From Ectocarpus siliculosus (lineage: Eukaryota; Sar; Phaeophyceae; Ectocarpales; Ectocarpaceae), in contig FN649759.1 in NCBI GenBank assembly GCA_000310025.1, positions 390,174 through 454,173 on the forward strand: DNA of 64,000 nt, read 5' to 3'. This document shows, in pieces, positions 23,508 through 35,700 of this stretch. Every line of letters begins with the position of its first letter. Positions within the stretch are counted from its first letter, which is position 1. Made by a program: the position numbers and the translations under genes. The notes under the pieces were generated by a model. It did no database searches. It was not told where the DNA came from and saw only the letters and a list, made by a program, of their open reading frames with translations.

Positions 23508-25929
23508 ATGGAGGACATCGACCTCTCCGCCCTCAGCGGGGAAGAGCTACAACAAAAAGTGGGAGAAGGAAACTTGATTGGAGAGAGACGGTGGTGGTGG
23601 TGGAGAGAGAGAGGAAGAAGTGAGCGCAGCACGCACGCAAGCTTCATCGCACCAACCACGCCAAAAGGGTCCCCGTGACCGCACCGATGGTACCCTGCAA
23701 CACACGAAATTCCCAACACGTATCCCCCTGGGATCCTCACGACCAGATACTGCTGCGAGTATATCTAACAGAGAGAGAGAGTAAAATGGAGCAGAACGTT
23801 ATCCAAGAAAACGTCCAGTATGTAATCATCTGGTCGCCAACCTAACCGTGTCTGCTCTCATCTACCTATAGAGCATCCCCGGATCACTTGTCAGATTCCT
23901 CTGAAGAACATGACCATCGAACCGTCTTGTTGAGCCTGGTACCCACAGGTGAGATATCACTGCGCGTATTCCTCCGAGATCAGGAGTAGAGGTTCACCAA
24001 CGCTGAATATATATAGTTAATTCATTACAAATTGGTTTTCCATCATTTATGGGCAATGGTGGACAGATATTAATTTGGTTTGTTCGGTGAAGGAATATCG
24101 AAAAGTTCAACCATCATGGAGCTGCCTCCTTCTGTTATGTAGGACTTCAGAAAACATCACTTACTATACACCGACTGGTGCCCCGCTCTACTGACGCCCA
24201 TTAGGTCCACGACTTTCTGTCTGTGCGAAAAGAGAGAATAGTGTACGTGGGTAAATAACGCCGGAATAACTGCTACTCTAGAGTCCATATTATGTAGAAC
24301 GGCGCCGGCGTGAATTCGTTGTCCTGCTGACCCTTATCTATCTGCGGACCGAAATATCAATTTGTTCATAGGAAGAAGTTGAGATCAACATCTGAACAGC
24401 TCATTCGGTCGGAAATTCCATCTCCCTCCAACTGTCAGTCACACTTTGGCCGACTAAGAGCCCGCCCGCTGAGTGATAAGTACAGTACCGTCAGGATTGG
24501 CTGGACAACTGCTTTAGAGACGTGCCGCTACTGCTTCTCTTTATAGCTTTTGCCTGTGCGAACGGAGCAAGCACTCTAGACATACTGGTAACAGGCCGAC
24601 ATAGAATTTGAATAACGACCGTACGTACGACCCGTACGACCGATCACGGCATATTTGTCCGAGCAAACATAGTTTCCGTTCTGTGGATAAAGAGGCGAAA
24701 AATATATACGTTTTGTCCTGAGAAATCGAAAAACACCAAAAGTGGTGCCTCATCCGGTCAGAAGTCATCTCTCTCAATGTTTCAGTCACATACCATACCT
24801 GCCTGACTGGTGCCCCACCACTGGGCCTCTGCATGCATGCGCGCCTCTGCCTGCCCGAATAGATCGTTCACTCTACTGTTGTTCATGGGCAACGGGGCCG
24901 GAATAAATGAAAGTGAATAGCAAAGACTGTGAAATAGTTGCATTTTTTCACGAATGGGTTTCGTGATGGTTTCTATGCATGAAACATCATGAATTTGCCT
25001 TCCAATAATATATTTGGATCAACAAACAGTGTGGGAAAAAACTTAACGTTCTTTTGTTCAGCAGCACCCAGCCATCTGATGCCCCTTGAAGGATGGACGT
25101 GAACATAGTATTGATTCGAATATCAACTCTTGTGCAATATTGCCCATCGTATGTTATGACACTGATTGTGAATAGAAATGAATGTACTTTCCGTATACTA
25201 ATTTCCGGTATTGTACCAACGGGTACACAAGCGCAGCGCCTCATAGGGCCAGAAGAAATATCTCGCTATACGGTTCACCAGGCCCACTGATGAACCCCCC
25301 ATGACTGATACCAACTACTGGATGTTGTACCTCTGCCTGCTCAAACAGAGCGATCGATCAATCCAAATGGATTGGCAACGGGTGAATGTCCTCTTTGGTG
25401 GAGTCCAGAGAGAGGGATTTCCTTTGAAGCAAAATATTGACGTTGGTTTTATGATCAACGTCTACATGTAGAGTGGTGCCTAATTCCTCCGTGGAATTAC
25501 GCGATCGATCCATGTCGAAAAGCCGGAATTGAAACTGAGAACCTAACCTCTAGCACTAACCTGTTATCCTGGACTCGACTCATGTCGGAAAATAGATAGG
25601 GCGACAGTCTCCCCGATCACGCGGGCGATGAAAACGTGTATGATGTTGCGACCAAAAAGGATCGGTGAGGTTCAGGTGGAAAGTTGCTGGGTGTTTGGAG
25701 CTCCGTTCATTCTCTCTGCCAGAACGGCCCATGGAGCCGTTCATTCCCAAAGCATTCACTTGCAGGACTTGTCTCGCAAAGCGACCACGAAAGCAAGCTG
25801 GAAACTTGGTATTTCTCATACAGTGAAAATCAGACTTTCTCTTACTACAGTGTGAAACGCTCCGCCAGCATACCATCCGTAGACGAAGGCACTTCAAAGG
25901 AATCACCGGAACGCGTTATGAAGCGCTGA
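23508..25929 (+). CDS. Unassigned small multi-exon protein gene
   Basis: Product unknown. Model: exon 1 23508-23558 (MEDIDLSALSGEELQQK, context ACACCATGG), exon 2 23774-23817, exon 3 23872-23945, exon 4 25763-25929 ending in TGA. Each junction keeps phase with good donors (GTATGT, GTGAGA). The protein of about 110 aa is acidic and Ser/Glu/His-rich (SDSSEEHDH near residue 40), with a basic C-terminus (ERVMKR) and no membrane helix. Intron 1 (23559-23773) is almost entirely the right arm of the inverted repeat. Intron 3 (1.8 kb) holds decayed tandem repeats. Exons 1-3 are moderately supported. Exon 4 rests on phase and a CTTGCAG acceptor only, and further exons may exist. Confidence 0.4.
23559..23770 (+). 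repeat. Right arm of the inverted repeat; coincides with intron 1
   Basis: It starts at the GT donor directly after exon 1 and ends ATCTAACA, followed by G and a GA tract (AACAG, GAGAG) that supplies the acceptor. The unit therefore has the shape of a complete GT-AG intron. Its mate, in opposite orientation, is 23088-23299, with a 258-bp spacer. Confidence 0.92.
24110..25420. repeat. Decayed tandem repeat, about 300-450 bp units
   Basis: Recurring anchors in the same order: a CTGCCTGCTCGAA/CTGTGCGAA-like block at about 24215, 24548, 24848 and 25338; a TCAT-CGGTCAGAAGT-like block at about 24400, 24750 and 25240; and GACTGGTGCCCC at 24175 and 24807. Copies are strongly diverged, so boundaries are rough. 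It lies in intron 3 of the preceding gene model. Confidence 0.5.
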
Positions 25930-26484
25930 TATGAATAATCGAGAACAGTATTTGTGATGAAATCCTTGAACCAGAGATATCGCCCCAAAGAACAAGCACG
26001 AACCCATTATTATCGCTGAAGGACTACCAGGATGTTCGACTGTCTCACAGCAAGGGGCCCACGACGCTGCCGCACCCAAACGCAATGTCCATTAAACAAG
26101 CCTTAGCTACCCAATAAAGCCCCGTGCATGGTTCTAGAACAAACAATGTGGGTGATGGTAACTCTCACCGACACCGTTGCGACATCGGAAAAAACACGTC
26201 GAGTTGTATCTCCCTTGCTTGGTGAGGCGCCCCCATGAGCCAACGTGCACATGCAGGCTATGTCGCCTATATGCACATTCATTGGCCAGGCCAACGAAGC
26301 CCCACGCGCAGGTAGAAAAAGCCTTCTTGAAGCCCTTTGAGAGTCCTCCCATCGTCCGATTCTTGTTGGGTTCGATTCACCTACAGTTGTTTCTCCCGCC
26401 CGACTTCCTTACCAACCTATCGCCCCCCACTTTTTGCGTGCGTACTCGCGTGATTCCGGGCAGTGTCTGTCACAAACCACCACC

Positions 26485-27900
26485 ATGCTGTGCGACAGTA
26501 AGATCAAGGCCGTGGTGGACAACGTCAAGGACTGTCACTGCCAACTGATCGTGCATGGCACGCGCTTCATTCTAGACGGCATGGCCACATCAAGCCCTCT
26601 TCTCCACCCTGCAGGGGCTTCCACTCTTGCGGGCGGGATCGAAACGCCGTTTGTAGCCGCTGCGCCCAGGGCCGGTACTCCTTCATTGGGGAGCTGAAGG
26701 GCCGCCAATCTTTTTCGACCAGAACCCCATCCTCAAGCACGTTCATTTGGTTAACCCGTATGAGCGTAAGGATGTGCCTGCCTTTTGCCTTGTCCAAGAC
26801 AAAGAGAGGAGAGACAAAGCGGCAAACGTCAACAAAGCGACGGGACGACAACCCCCGTAGACCTGGTGCTTTGGCACGTGGGTCAATGCACCCTGGATCT
26901 GCAGGCCGACACGCTCTTTACTGAGACCACAGTCACCAACGCCCTTGCCCGGGAATTCGTCCTCAACGCGGCCAAGACGATGCTGTTCAATGAACTCGAT
27001 CTCTATCTCGACGAGGGACAATCAGACGACTGGTTCGATGAAGACAGCGACCCGCAAATCGTATCCTTCACGGATCGCCTCAAAGCCAAAATCGACGGGC
27101 TATTGACGGAGGCCCGATCGGCGCCGGATGCCTTCTCCCGCGCCCCACCGATGTTCTCGAGGGAAGTGGAGGACGGCTTGCGCGAGGCCATCGCGAAAGA
27201 TGATCGCGATGATTCGGAGTGGGAGGAGCACCAACGATCCCTTCCGGCGAAGGAAGAAGCTTTTGCTGCTGCATTGGCCGCTGCCACTGTCACCGGGGGG
27301 CCCACCCCAGCCCGGCCGAGCACAGGGATGATGATAAATACTGACCCAGCTTCGGCTACTGAGCTGGACGCGTCGCCGCCTGTAGTCCTCCGCCCCTTCG
27401 AGGACCTCTACTCGGTGTCCAACGAGACCGAAATCATGACTATTTTCGAGAAGACGATCGAGAAACGATTGCTCCCTCTGCCCCGGGTACGAGGTATGGT
27501 TCGAGCACAGAGAGGGAGGAGGATCCAAGCACGAGTACGAGATGGACTGCAGGGCAAATCACTGCTAAATGGCGGATACCATATTGAATATATCAGTGAT
27601 TCAGACGTCGGCGAAGTGGAGGCCGATGGCCGAGATTCGTCTGGCAATCGTCTTCTCAGCAAAGCCTGTTCGCTACGAATTCCTTGACTCTTGTATTGCA
27701 TGCGTAGTTGGCGGGACTTGGAATTCGACCGGAGCGTGTTTGAAAGGAAGCAAGAACTGATCGCCCACTTTCGCTCGGCATTTTGGGGTCTATTTGGCAC
27801 AAACCGAGCGATGAACTTTCAGTCCAAAAGGTGGAGATCTTGTTTTATTACAGACGAGAGAGTGAAAACCATCGTGTGCACACCAGTTCGTTCACGATAA
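26485..27900 (+). pseudogene. Frameshifted remnant of an unrecognised protein gene
   Basis: Coding-like sequence runs on from ATG 26485 (context CACCATGC), but in changing frames. One segment, about 26690-26855, reads through FFDQNPILKHVHLVNPYERK and stops at a CCCCC run. A one-base shift there leads into a long frame to 27687, with acidic helical text (LFNELDLYLDEGQSDDW) and Ala-rich and Pro-rich parts. A further shift near 27690 continues into WRDLEFDRSVFERKQELIAH until 27900. A Cys cluster (C-x6-C-x2-C) appears in another frame near 26630. There are no introns with good sites at the shifts. This suggests a decayed single-copy or mobile-element gene; sequencing error is an alternative. The family is not recognised. 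Confidence 0.5.
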
Positions 27901-28156
27901 GTAGTAGATTTCCTTCTCTTATTATTCTTAGAACGCCACTCCTACTGCCCAACACCGACGGGCGAGGAAGTACTGGCGGCTTTTGTCGCCATGATGTTGG
28001 TGGCAATCTGACGAGGATACGCAGGGCTGGAAGCAAAAATAACGATGTCTGCCGATGTTCGTTTGTCCCCGACCGCTCATGGCATCCGTGCGTGCGATCG
28101 AGGGAGAAGGGCAGGGGGAGAGGTAGCGAAAGAGAATAACAGAACGAGAGATGGAG

Positions 28157-28157
<1 letters not shown>

Positions 28158-28208
<51 letters not shown>
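28158..28208. repeat. (GA)n microsatellite
   Basis: About 25 GA units, followed by a looser GA/CA-rich stretch to about 28310. Confidence 0.92.
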
Positions 28209-28212
<4 letters not shown>

Positions 28213-29412
28213 ATTGAATTAGGGAGGGACAAGAGCATTAGAGAGACAGAATGAAAGAGGGACAGAGAGAGAGACACACACACACACACAAACACACACA
28301 GACAGAGAGAGGGAAGTTCACTTTCGTCTTCGGGATGTTCTTTATGGTGTCAACTAATATTTTGTGTGCGCGTGGACCTACTGAAGCTATACTGGACGGT
28401 AGACAAAACCTTGTTCGATATGTGTGGGCGTACCAACCAGGGTGTACATGTATGTGCGCCCCGGTTCTTCTGCAGTGCTGCCTTGAGTTATTTTCTCGAC
28501 CAGGATTCAACCGTCCCCATGGTTTGCGGAACACGAAGTAGATGATATGCAAGCGCGACACGTGTCAAGCTGTTGTATGTCCGTGATGATTTGGAAACTT
28601 CGAACTTCGGAGCTTGTGCCTTGGGTTCTCCGGCCCAGCACGCCATCATCATGCCCGTCATGTGTTTCGGAGCATCAACTACGATGTCCTTCGAATGCCT
28701 GTGTTAAACGTTTCGTGTTGGGTGTTTTTCCCTCACTTATTTGTTGTTCGTTGAATATTTCACCCTTGGCTTGCCCTCGGCAATTTCAAATTAGTTGGCA
28801 GCGGCGGTATATTTTTTACAGTAATCCCGCCTCTGATCGATCCGGTCTCTGGTGTCCTGGCCAGATGTCATTCTGTTGCGAGAGAAAGTCAATTTTTCGC
28901 TATTGTATTTGAGAAATACATGTGTTAGGCTGTGCCGTATTCGTTGCAGTGGAAGATAACGTGCAAGTGCATAATTTGGGGATGGGTTGCTCTGTTGTAC
29001 CAACGGAACGGCCAACATCATCTCCGCCCCATTGGAGAAAATAGAAAGAGATCGAAACACCTGCATATTCCCGATGTAAATCTCGCCGCACCATTGGGAG
29101 GGGGACAATTCTTCCCCGTATTTCATCCATATCATCCACGGGCCGATATGAGCTCAGAATATAATGTGCTATTATATGAAGGTATCGGTGTTTCCGATAC
29201 ACTGTGGATCCATTGCGCTAGATGTTGATCATTATCTACATATATTAATATTTTAGTGAAATCTTATCGCTCTCTAGCTATCCACAAGTAACCACAGCAT
29301 ATATATTTCTTTGCCACTGCCGAGAAAGACCGCTGGATCTTTACGCAGTCCACCTTTCGCATTTATTTATCATTTTTCACCGAACGACGCAGGACGGGTC
29401 GACCTTCATCAT

Positions 29413-29416
<4 letters not shown>

Positions 29417-29448
<32 letters not shown>
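29417..29448. repeat. (TTG)n microsatellite
   Basis: About ten TTG units. Confidence 0.9.
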
Positions 29449-31669
29449 CTTCACATGAAAAACCGTTCCGATCTCTCTCTACCCAGTAACTTCATATGTC
29501 CGCACTTACTTGTGGATTACCTGTTGGAAATTGGGGGAAACCCTTCATTCCGAGAGAGCCACAGGTCGGCATCCGGCCTTTTCTTTTTTTGTATGCACTT
29601 TTCTTACATATGATGCACTTTTCTTCCTGTGAAGTTTTGACGTTGCGCTTGCCATCGTCGCTGAAGTGTTTGTGCCTTCAAACCTTCTCAGCCGGCCTTC
29701 AAAGTTCTTGCTTGTGTTGATAAGTCTCCGTGGTAACTTCTCCGCGCATGAGTCATATGCAGTTATGACCTGCGCTTTGACTTTCACGATGGGTATTTTA
29801 CCTCTCTCTTTGTCTTACATTGGTGAGTACCTGCGTTATACGGAAGGATCGTTCCACGACGCAAACGTCGACGTCTCCGGTTTTTTTTTTTGTTCCCTCC
29901 GCACTCCTTCCTTGCGGCGGTTTTCACACCGACTTCGAACGTGGGGTGCAATTTCCTCTCTTCGTACCTTCCTCGTCGGCCTCCTCCATCGTTATGTACA
30001 TAATGTATATCTCGATTTTTCGGCTTTTCGATTCCGATAGAGACAAGACTACGAACTGACATTTCCCTTTCACCCCCGACGGGACCACGCGCTCGTCGAG
30101 TGCAGAAATTCTTCACCACTTCCTTGCCTCTCCCAACACCGTCCCTTCTTCCCGCCCCAACAAATCTTCTCCCCTTCTTCTTCTTCTTTCCTCCCTCCCG
30201 GACACTCACCACCATCCGTCCTGGATGTTGGCCCCCAGCCCCATTGGGGGGCGGGGGGGGAATCCTTAACCCTAGTACACGATGCTCTTCATATAGAAAA
30301 GCTGCAGCGATTCAAACCAGCACGACATTCTGCGAATGGCTTTTTGGATGAAGGTGGTATTTTCGTACGGTGTTGTGTAGACCTGTGGTTGGTTGCTGTG
30401 AAAGCCGGGCCGCCGGGGGGAATCGAAAGCATCAGATCGATGTAAGTAAGTCTACAAACCTTGCCGAGGGACCACAGAGGATCGAGAATTCACTGGCTGA
30501 TAACGTCACCATCACGGGGGCTGCAATAACTCGGTGGTACATGGGGGTGGTTGAGGTTGAAGGGGCGTCGTGTTCTGAAGCCACTGTGTGCTCAATTTCC
30601 TCCTGAGGCTTTAGATTCTCCGTCATTCGAAGAACGGGTGTTCCTACGGACACATCCACGGAGGTCTATCATATTCCCCGCCCGTGCCTGCGGATGGGCC
30701 ACGTGGATTGGTGTGCACCGACGCGCATGCCCTGAGTACTCAGTTTCTTTTTTACCAATACATAAGCCTCAAGTGGAGGTCTACCCTGTCGTATCAGGGA
30801 GTTTCGCTGATGCCCCCCCATTGTGTCAAGATGTTTGAGCATCGCCGCCGGACACAGTTACGTTGCCTCATGAGATGTGTTTGGTCACCCCCGAGGAAAT
30901 CTGGCGATTCTTTCATACCTTCGACCGTACATCTCTGTGTGTTTGGTATCACCTGTCGGCATAGACTATGTTTGACGCAATTGCCACAAAGTCATGCTCC
31001 AAAACAAAATCGTTTGTGCAAATATCGATTGAATCGGATCGTCCGTGTTGTCGAGAAGTTGTCTCAGGAGCAGAGTGTGGCCAGAGGCGCTGATCCATGA
31101 TCCTTGATCTCAAGACCATCGGAGTAGAGACCCGATCGATCAGGGGGGTAGCTTATTCGCTGCTGCTGCCAACCTATTCGGAATCATCGAGACAGATCAA
31201 CCATGAAATATGCAGCAAATAAGGGGAAAACATTTAACACGGAGACAGGTATTTCAAAGACACCGCAATAGAGATCTTGCTCCTGAAATTCCTGCTGATG
31301 CATCGATAACATGGCCGATATGATTGTGGCATGCTGGATCGAAGAACCAAAGGTACTCCACATTATGCCCATACAACAGTGGCAAATAAAACTCTGTAGT
31401 ACGAGCACAACTATCTACTTCATCTTCGACAATACACGGGAACGGTTGATCCTTCTCGAGATAAGAATTCAAGGAGAGCGCTGCAAAACGCCGTGGGCAT
31501 TCGACCCTGGTTGGTGCGTCCACACACATCCAAAAAGTGTAGCCAAACGTCCAGCATAGCTATAATAGGTTCACTCTTCCACTTGTCCACAAACTAGCTG
31601 ACAACCACATACATTTCACACGACGAAAACGGAATCCTCTAGACACAGGCGACCTTTTCCCTCTCTCGG

Positions 31670-31701
31670 CCTCTCTATTTCTCTCTCGCTCTCTCTATCC
31701 C

Positions 31702-31770
<69 letters not shown>

Positions 31771-31790
31771 GTCTCTCCCCCCCCCCCTTC
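31670..31790. repeat. (CT)n microsatellite ending in a C run
   Basis: Imperfect then pure CT units over about 110 bp, ending in a run of about ten C. Confidence 0.92.
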
Positions 31791-32789
31791 TTTGTTTTAA
31801 TATAAGGATTGTGTCTTACTTTGCGATCGACTGGACGAAATATATCAAAGGGTGGTGGTTAGATGCAAGAACAACACGTGCTAGATGCAAGATACAACGA
31901 GGCGTTTCTCAGGGGAAATGAGCCGACCCCAAGGAATAGGGGTCATGTCGAGCCAGGAGGAGATTGAGTCCTCTCGCTCTCTCCTCTTCGATTCCCCTAC
32001 CCGAAGCGACCGGCGAAAATACACTAGCTGACTACCTGCTGGGGTGCCGCTTGGTTGCATGTGTACCACCAGCTGGAACGTCGGTGGTCATTACGAAAAT
32101 ACTACATCAAATGGCAAAAGCAGCGGCTTCAGTACCCCGTGCACAGGTTAAGGTCCCAAGCACCCGCCGACCCATAGAATGGTAAGCTAATGTGCCGTTA
32201 CTTCTGTTCAGGTGCCGGGCGAATCCGTCGGAGTTGCAGCGCTCCGATAAAACCTCCATGGTGCACCGCATATGCGGGTCCAACAATGCACCCACCGCGT
32301 CGCGGCGTTACGAAAAACCGGTTGAATGTCCATTTAACAACCCGTAGACGAAACACCAACGAGGAACAAAAGGCCGTGGGTTCCGAGGCAGTACTCTCCG
32401 GTCAACTATACCCCCCACTCCCGATCTCGTCAGCTGTAGGGAATCGTTCCAGTCTCGAGAGAGACGCTAACTTCGGTGAAAGAAACGGCATTCCACATAC
32501 GATTGCCAACGATTGATCATGACCGTCTTCCCCTTCCCCTTTCCCTCCCACTTCCGACATTCCCTAGTTGATCCGCGAAAACAGTTGGTGATGCCTCGCC
32601 CCGCCATGGGAAGCCACGGTCTCGCGTCTCTCCAACAGCACACTACTAGCGTGCCCCTGTTTCCTGCATACTCCAGACGTGAAATTTTCGAAACAACGCC
32701 CATCATGCTTTTAGGGCAATCTCTGGCGAGGAAGCACACCCGGAGGTGCCGTATTTACCAACCTGGGGGCATTGATCAGCGCCTCTTAC

Positions 32790-35700
32790 GGAATTGATGC
32801 CGGTGCCCTCGCCGACGAGATGCGACGATGGTGTGAGCTTTCCCGAGACTCCATTTCCACTGGCGAACTTCTCGAAGTACATTTTCAAGCCGGTGAGATA
32901 GATGAGGCTGGAATCGGGCAGGGGTTGGGAGAAGGGCAGAGTGCCCGAATCGGGCGTGGTTAGGGAGGGGTTGGGAGAAGGCAGAGCGCAATCCTTTTTC
33001 TTCGGGTACCTCAACACCCGTTTTGATCGCCGCACATTTTCTCGGCTCCGTGCGGCGCGAACTACTGTAACCGTTTCTATGTTCGTTGCGATAAAGGTCA
33101 AGAACACACGGAACCTTCCGCATTTCCGGTCAACTTGAATCTCGAAAACGTTGAGAAGGCGACCAGGTTGGTTGAACGAGTGCGGCTGTCAGAAGACACT
33201 AAAGCGGAGATCAGCCAGGTGAATACCGTGAAATCAGCAACAGCACAACACCACCACCACCAACAACAACAACAACAACAACAACAATTGCAGCAGGATA
33301 CGCGGTATTTCGAGTTTTCCCGCGGTAATCAGGCCCTGAGGGGCGGAAATAGCCGTGGATTCTGGAGCTTGTCGGTGAGGAGGTTAGCGCAAACCTAGGA
33401 TGCAAACGGCGGGAAAACAATGATTATCACAACGCCAGTGCCATAAAGTAGTACGGTACAGCGGCGCTGAGATAGTTCGAGTGCCGGAGGTCACCGGAGC
33501 AGTGCGGCTACGTCAAGTGAAGCTGCACCTTGGACGAAAGTCGTAAGTCATGTATAAATCTGGCCCAACCCCCCTCAAAAGATGGACTCACCACGAGCAT
33601 TCAACCGCGACAGGAAAAAAAACTGCCCAAAGTCCGAAGTGCACGTAGTAGATCATCAACGTCGCCAGTCCCGTGATGTAGATAGCCTGTGGGTGCGAGA
33701 ATGGCGCGAGTCCCGGTGAGATTAGTACCGAAACAACGCCGTCAGCTTGTGCAATAATACAGCGGTTCATCGGGTACTTTCCGTTGCGTGGTCATCGGGC
33801 ACAAAGCCCACCCCAGGTTTCTATTCCGTATCCCCGTACGGGTTTGGGTTGTCTACCGAAGACAGACCTATTATAGCACCCGGGGCCGCACAAATTGGTG
33901 CCCTTTGCTGCGGAACAAGATAGTGAAACTTATCTCGACCACCCAGCAGGGCTTGGTGTTGCATCGAACAACACGTCTTGGGCAAGTTCTCGCTATCGCA
34001 ACTTTCTTCCCAGGACCGCCCTGTTTGACATAGCAACCTGTCGTTTATTCATTGCGCCTGGCGAAGCAACACCTATTTGGCTATTGGTATTGTCTGTAAT
34101 TGTTGTTGTTGCTGTTGTTGTTGTTGTTGTTGTTGTTCCGATGTCGCTGCCGTTGTGTCGTGTTTATTATGTTGACACCGAAACGGCAAATGTATCAATC
34201 TCCTCTTCTTCACATACGGATGGCGCCAGCACTTAAGAACCGCTTAGCTTGGCCAAGGCTCGATACTTACTGGCTCCCTCAGATCGAGCACCTGTTCTTA
34301 TTTTCAAAGTTCGTATTTCGGGCAGGCATATCCGTATGATAAACGGGGTTCTTGTTCTTATTTCTACGCCTAGGGCCCCATTCAGAAGACACCGGGTGTT
34401 TTGTTTCTGAGTGGATTCACCCCGACACTTGAGAACAGCGTGTTCATAAAACAGAGAAAAATAGAACGTCGCTCAAGGTGACCTCTGGACCCCGAGTACC
34501 GCAGCTTCCGCGATCACCATATTGACGCATCTGAGCAAACATTGAACCTTTTCGAGGTCCACGAGGGTCACGTGCGGCGTGATTGTCATCCTCACTCTAC
34601 TAACGCCCGTCGTATCTACACTGCGACTTTCACCCTGTTCTTCGATGGTCTGATCTCCTCCCTGCTCTACGGCGCTCCCCTCAAGCAAAGCCCACGACCC
34701 TACCACCGCACCCGCATCTCCACTGTACTTGTCCATCGGCGATTTCATGCGGTGCGTACTTTGTTCCAGCTCGAAATGCACACGATAGTCGTAAAGGCGG
34801 CGGGTAGGCTCCTGAGACTGCCGAATGATCAGCTCACCTGACCAACCCACGGCTCAGTTTAAAGAGTATTCCACGCTGCAGCAATGAACTGTCAAGAGCA
34901 GCGAGTTTAGACGTTTGAATTCGAAAACCGGTGGGCGCGACAAAGGAAGACGCGTCGGTAAGCCTTCGTCGCCCCTGCGTCGACTCGATGGCCTCCCAAT
35001 CTGATTTCGTGGGCAGTTGCCACCAATGGCATGTTCTTTGATGGCCTCGAAGCACGTTTCCATCAAGAATGACACCTCTTCCTTTCAACTTTGACAGTTG
35101 GCCGAGCTCCTTCAATGTTTCAAGGGGTCAAGACATGGCTCTCGTGCATGGCACGCAGCATGGTAGGCACCCCAATGTCAAGCGGCAGGGGTATCCTGTA
35201 CAAATCCTTGTGCAAAAAGCTAAGCACCTACCCCAGCCCCCCCCTCCGCACCGACCAAGGTAAAATGTGAAGGCGGCTCCGGTACGAAGGTCGGGTTCAT
35301 GTAGTTGCGGAATGCCTGGTGCACAAGAAGGAGAGGAAATGGTACAGGACTGAGCTTGGAAAAATGTAATGAAGATACAGGGAGATGTTTGAGGCATGGA
35401 ATAGCCAGGAGAAGACGATAGCTGTACTGGGGCGAAGAACGTGGGTTGAAGAGGCGGGAAGTGACATCTATAGGATAGATAGGCTCGGGAAACAAAAATT
35501 GAGGCACCTTCTTTGACAAAGTAGGAAGGAACGATTGGACATCGGTCTTCGGTCCTGTGGGAACAATGCTCCGCCCTCTCGAGGACGCTTGGTCAATGGC
35601 CTAGCCGCTGAGATGTGCACAAAATATTAGCACGCCCCCCCTCGCCGCTGATCTGAAACTGCCAGTGGCTGGGGTCACTGGACACCCCATGAGTCACCCC

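Larger units (their letters stand above)
27901..32789. other. Gene-poor region with microsatellites
   Basis: About 4.9 kb with short frames only (none over 143 codons, none with a recognised domain). Besides the GA, TTG and CT tracts listed separately, it holds pyrimidine-rich DNA at 30100-30200 and C/G runs at 30240. Unfound 3' exons of the PQ-loop gene at 32.8-37.7 kb could lie here. Confidence 0.4.

Noticed and set aside
23118-23740. Two long frames with identical protein text on opposite strands
   Set aside because: They are translations of the two arms of the inverted repeat and are not conserved genes.
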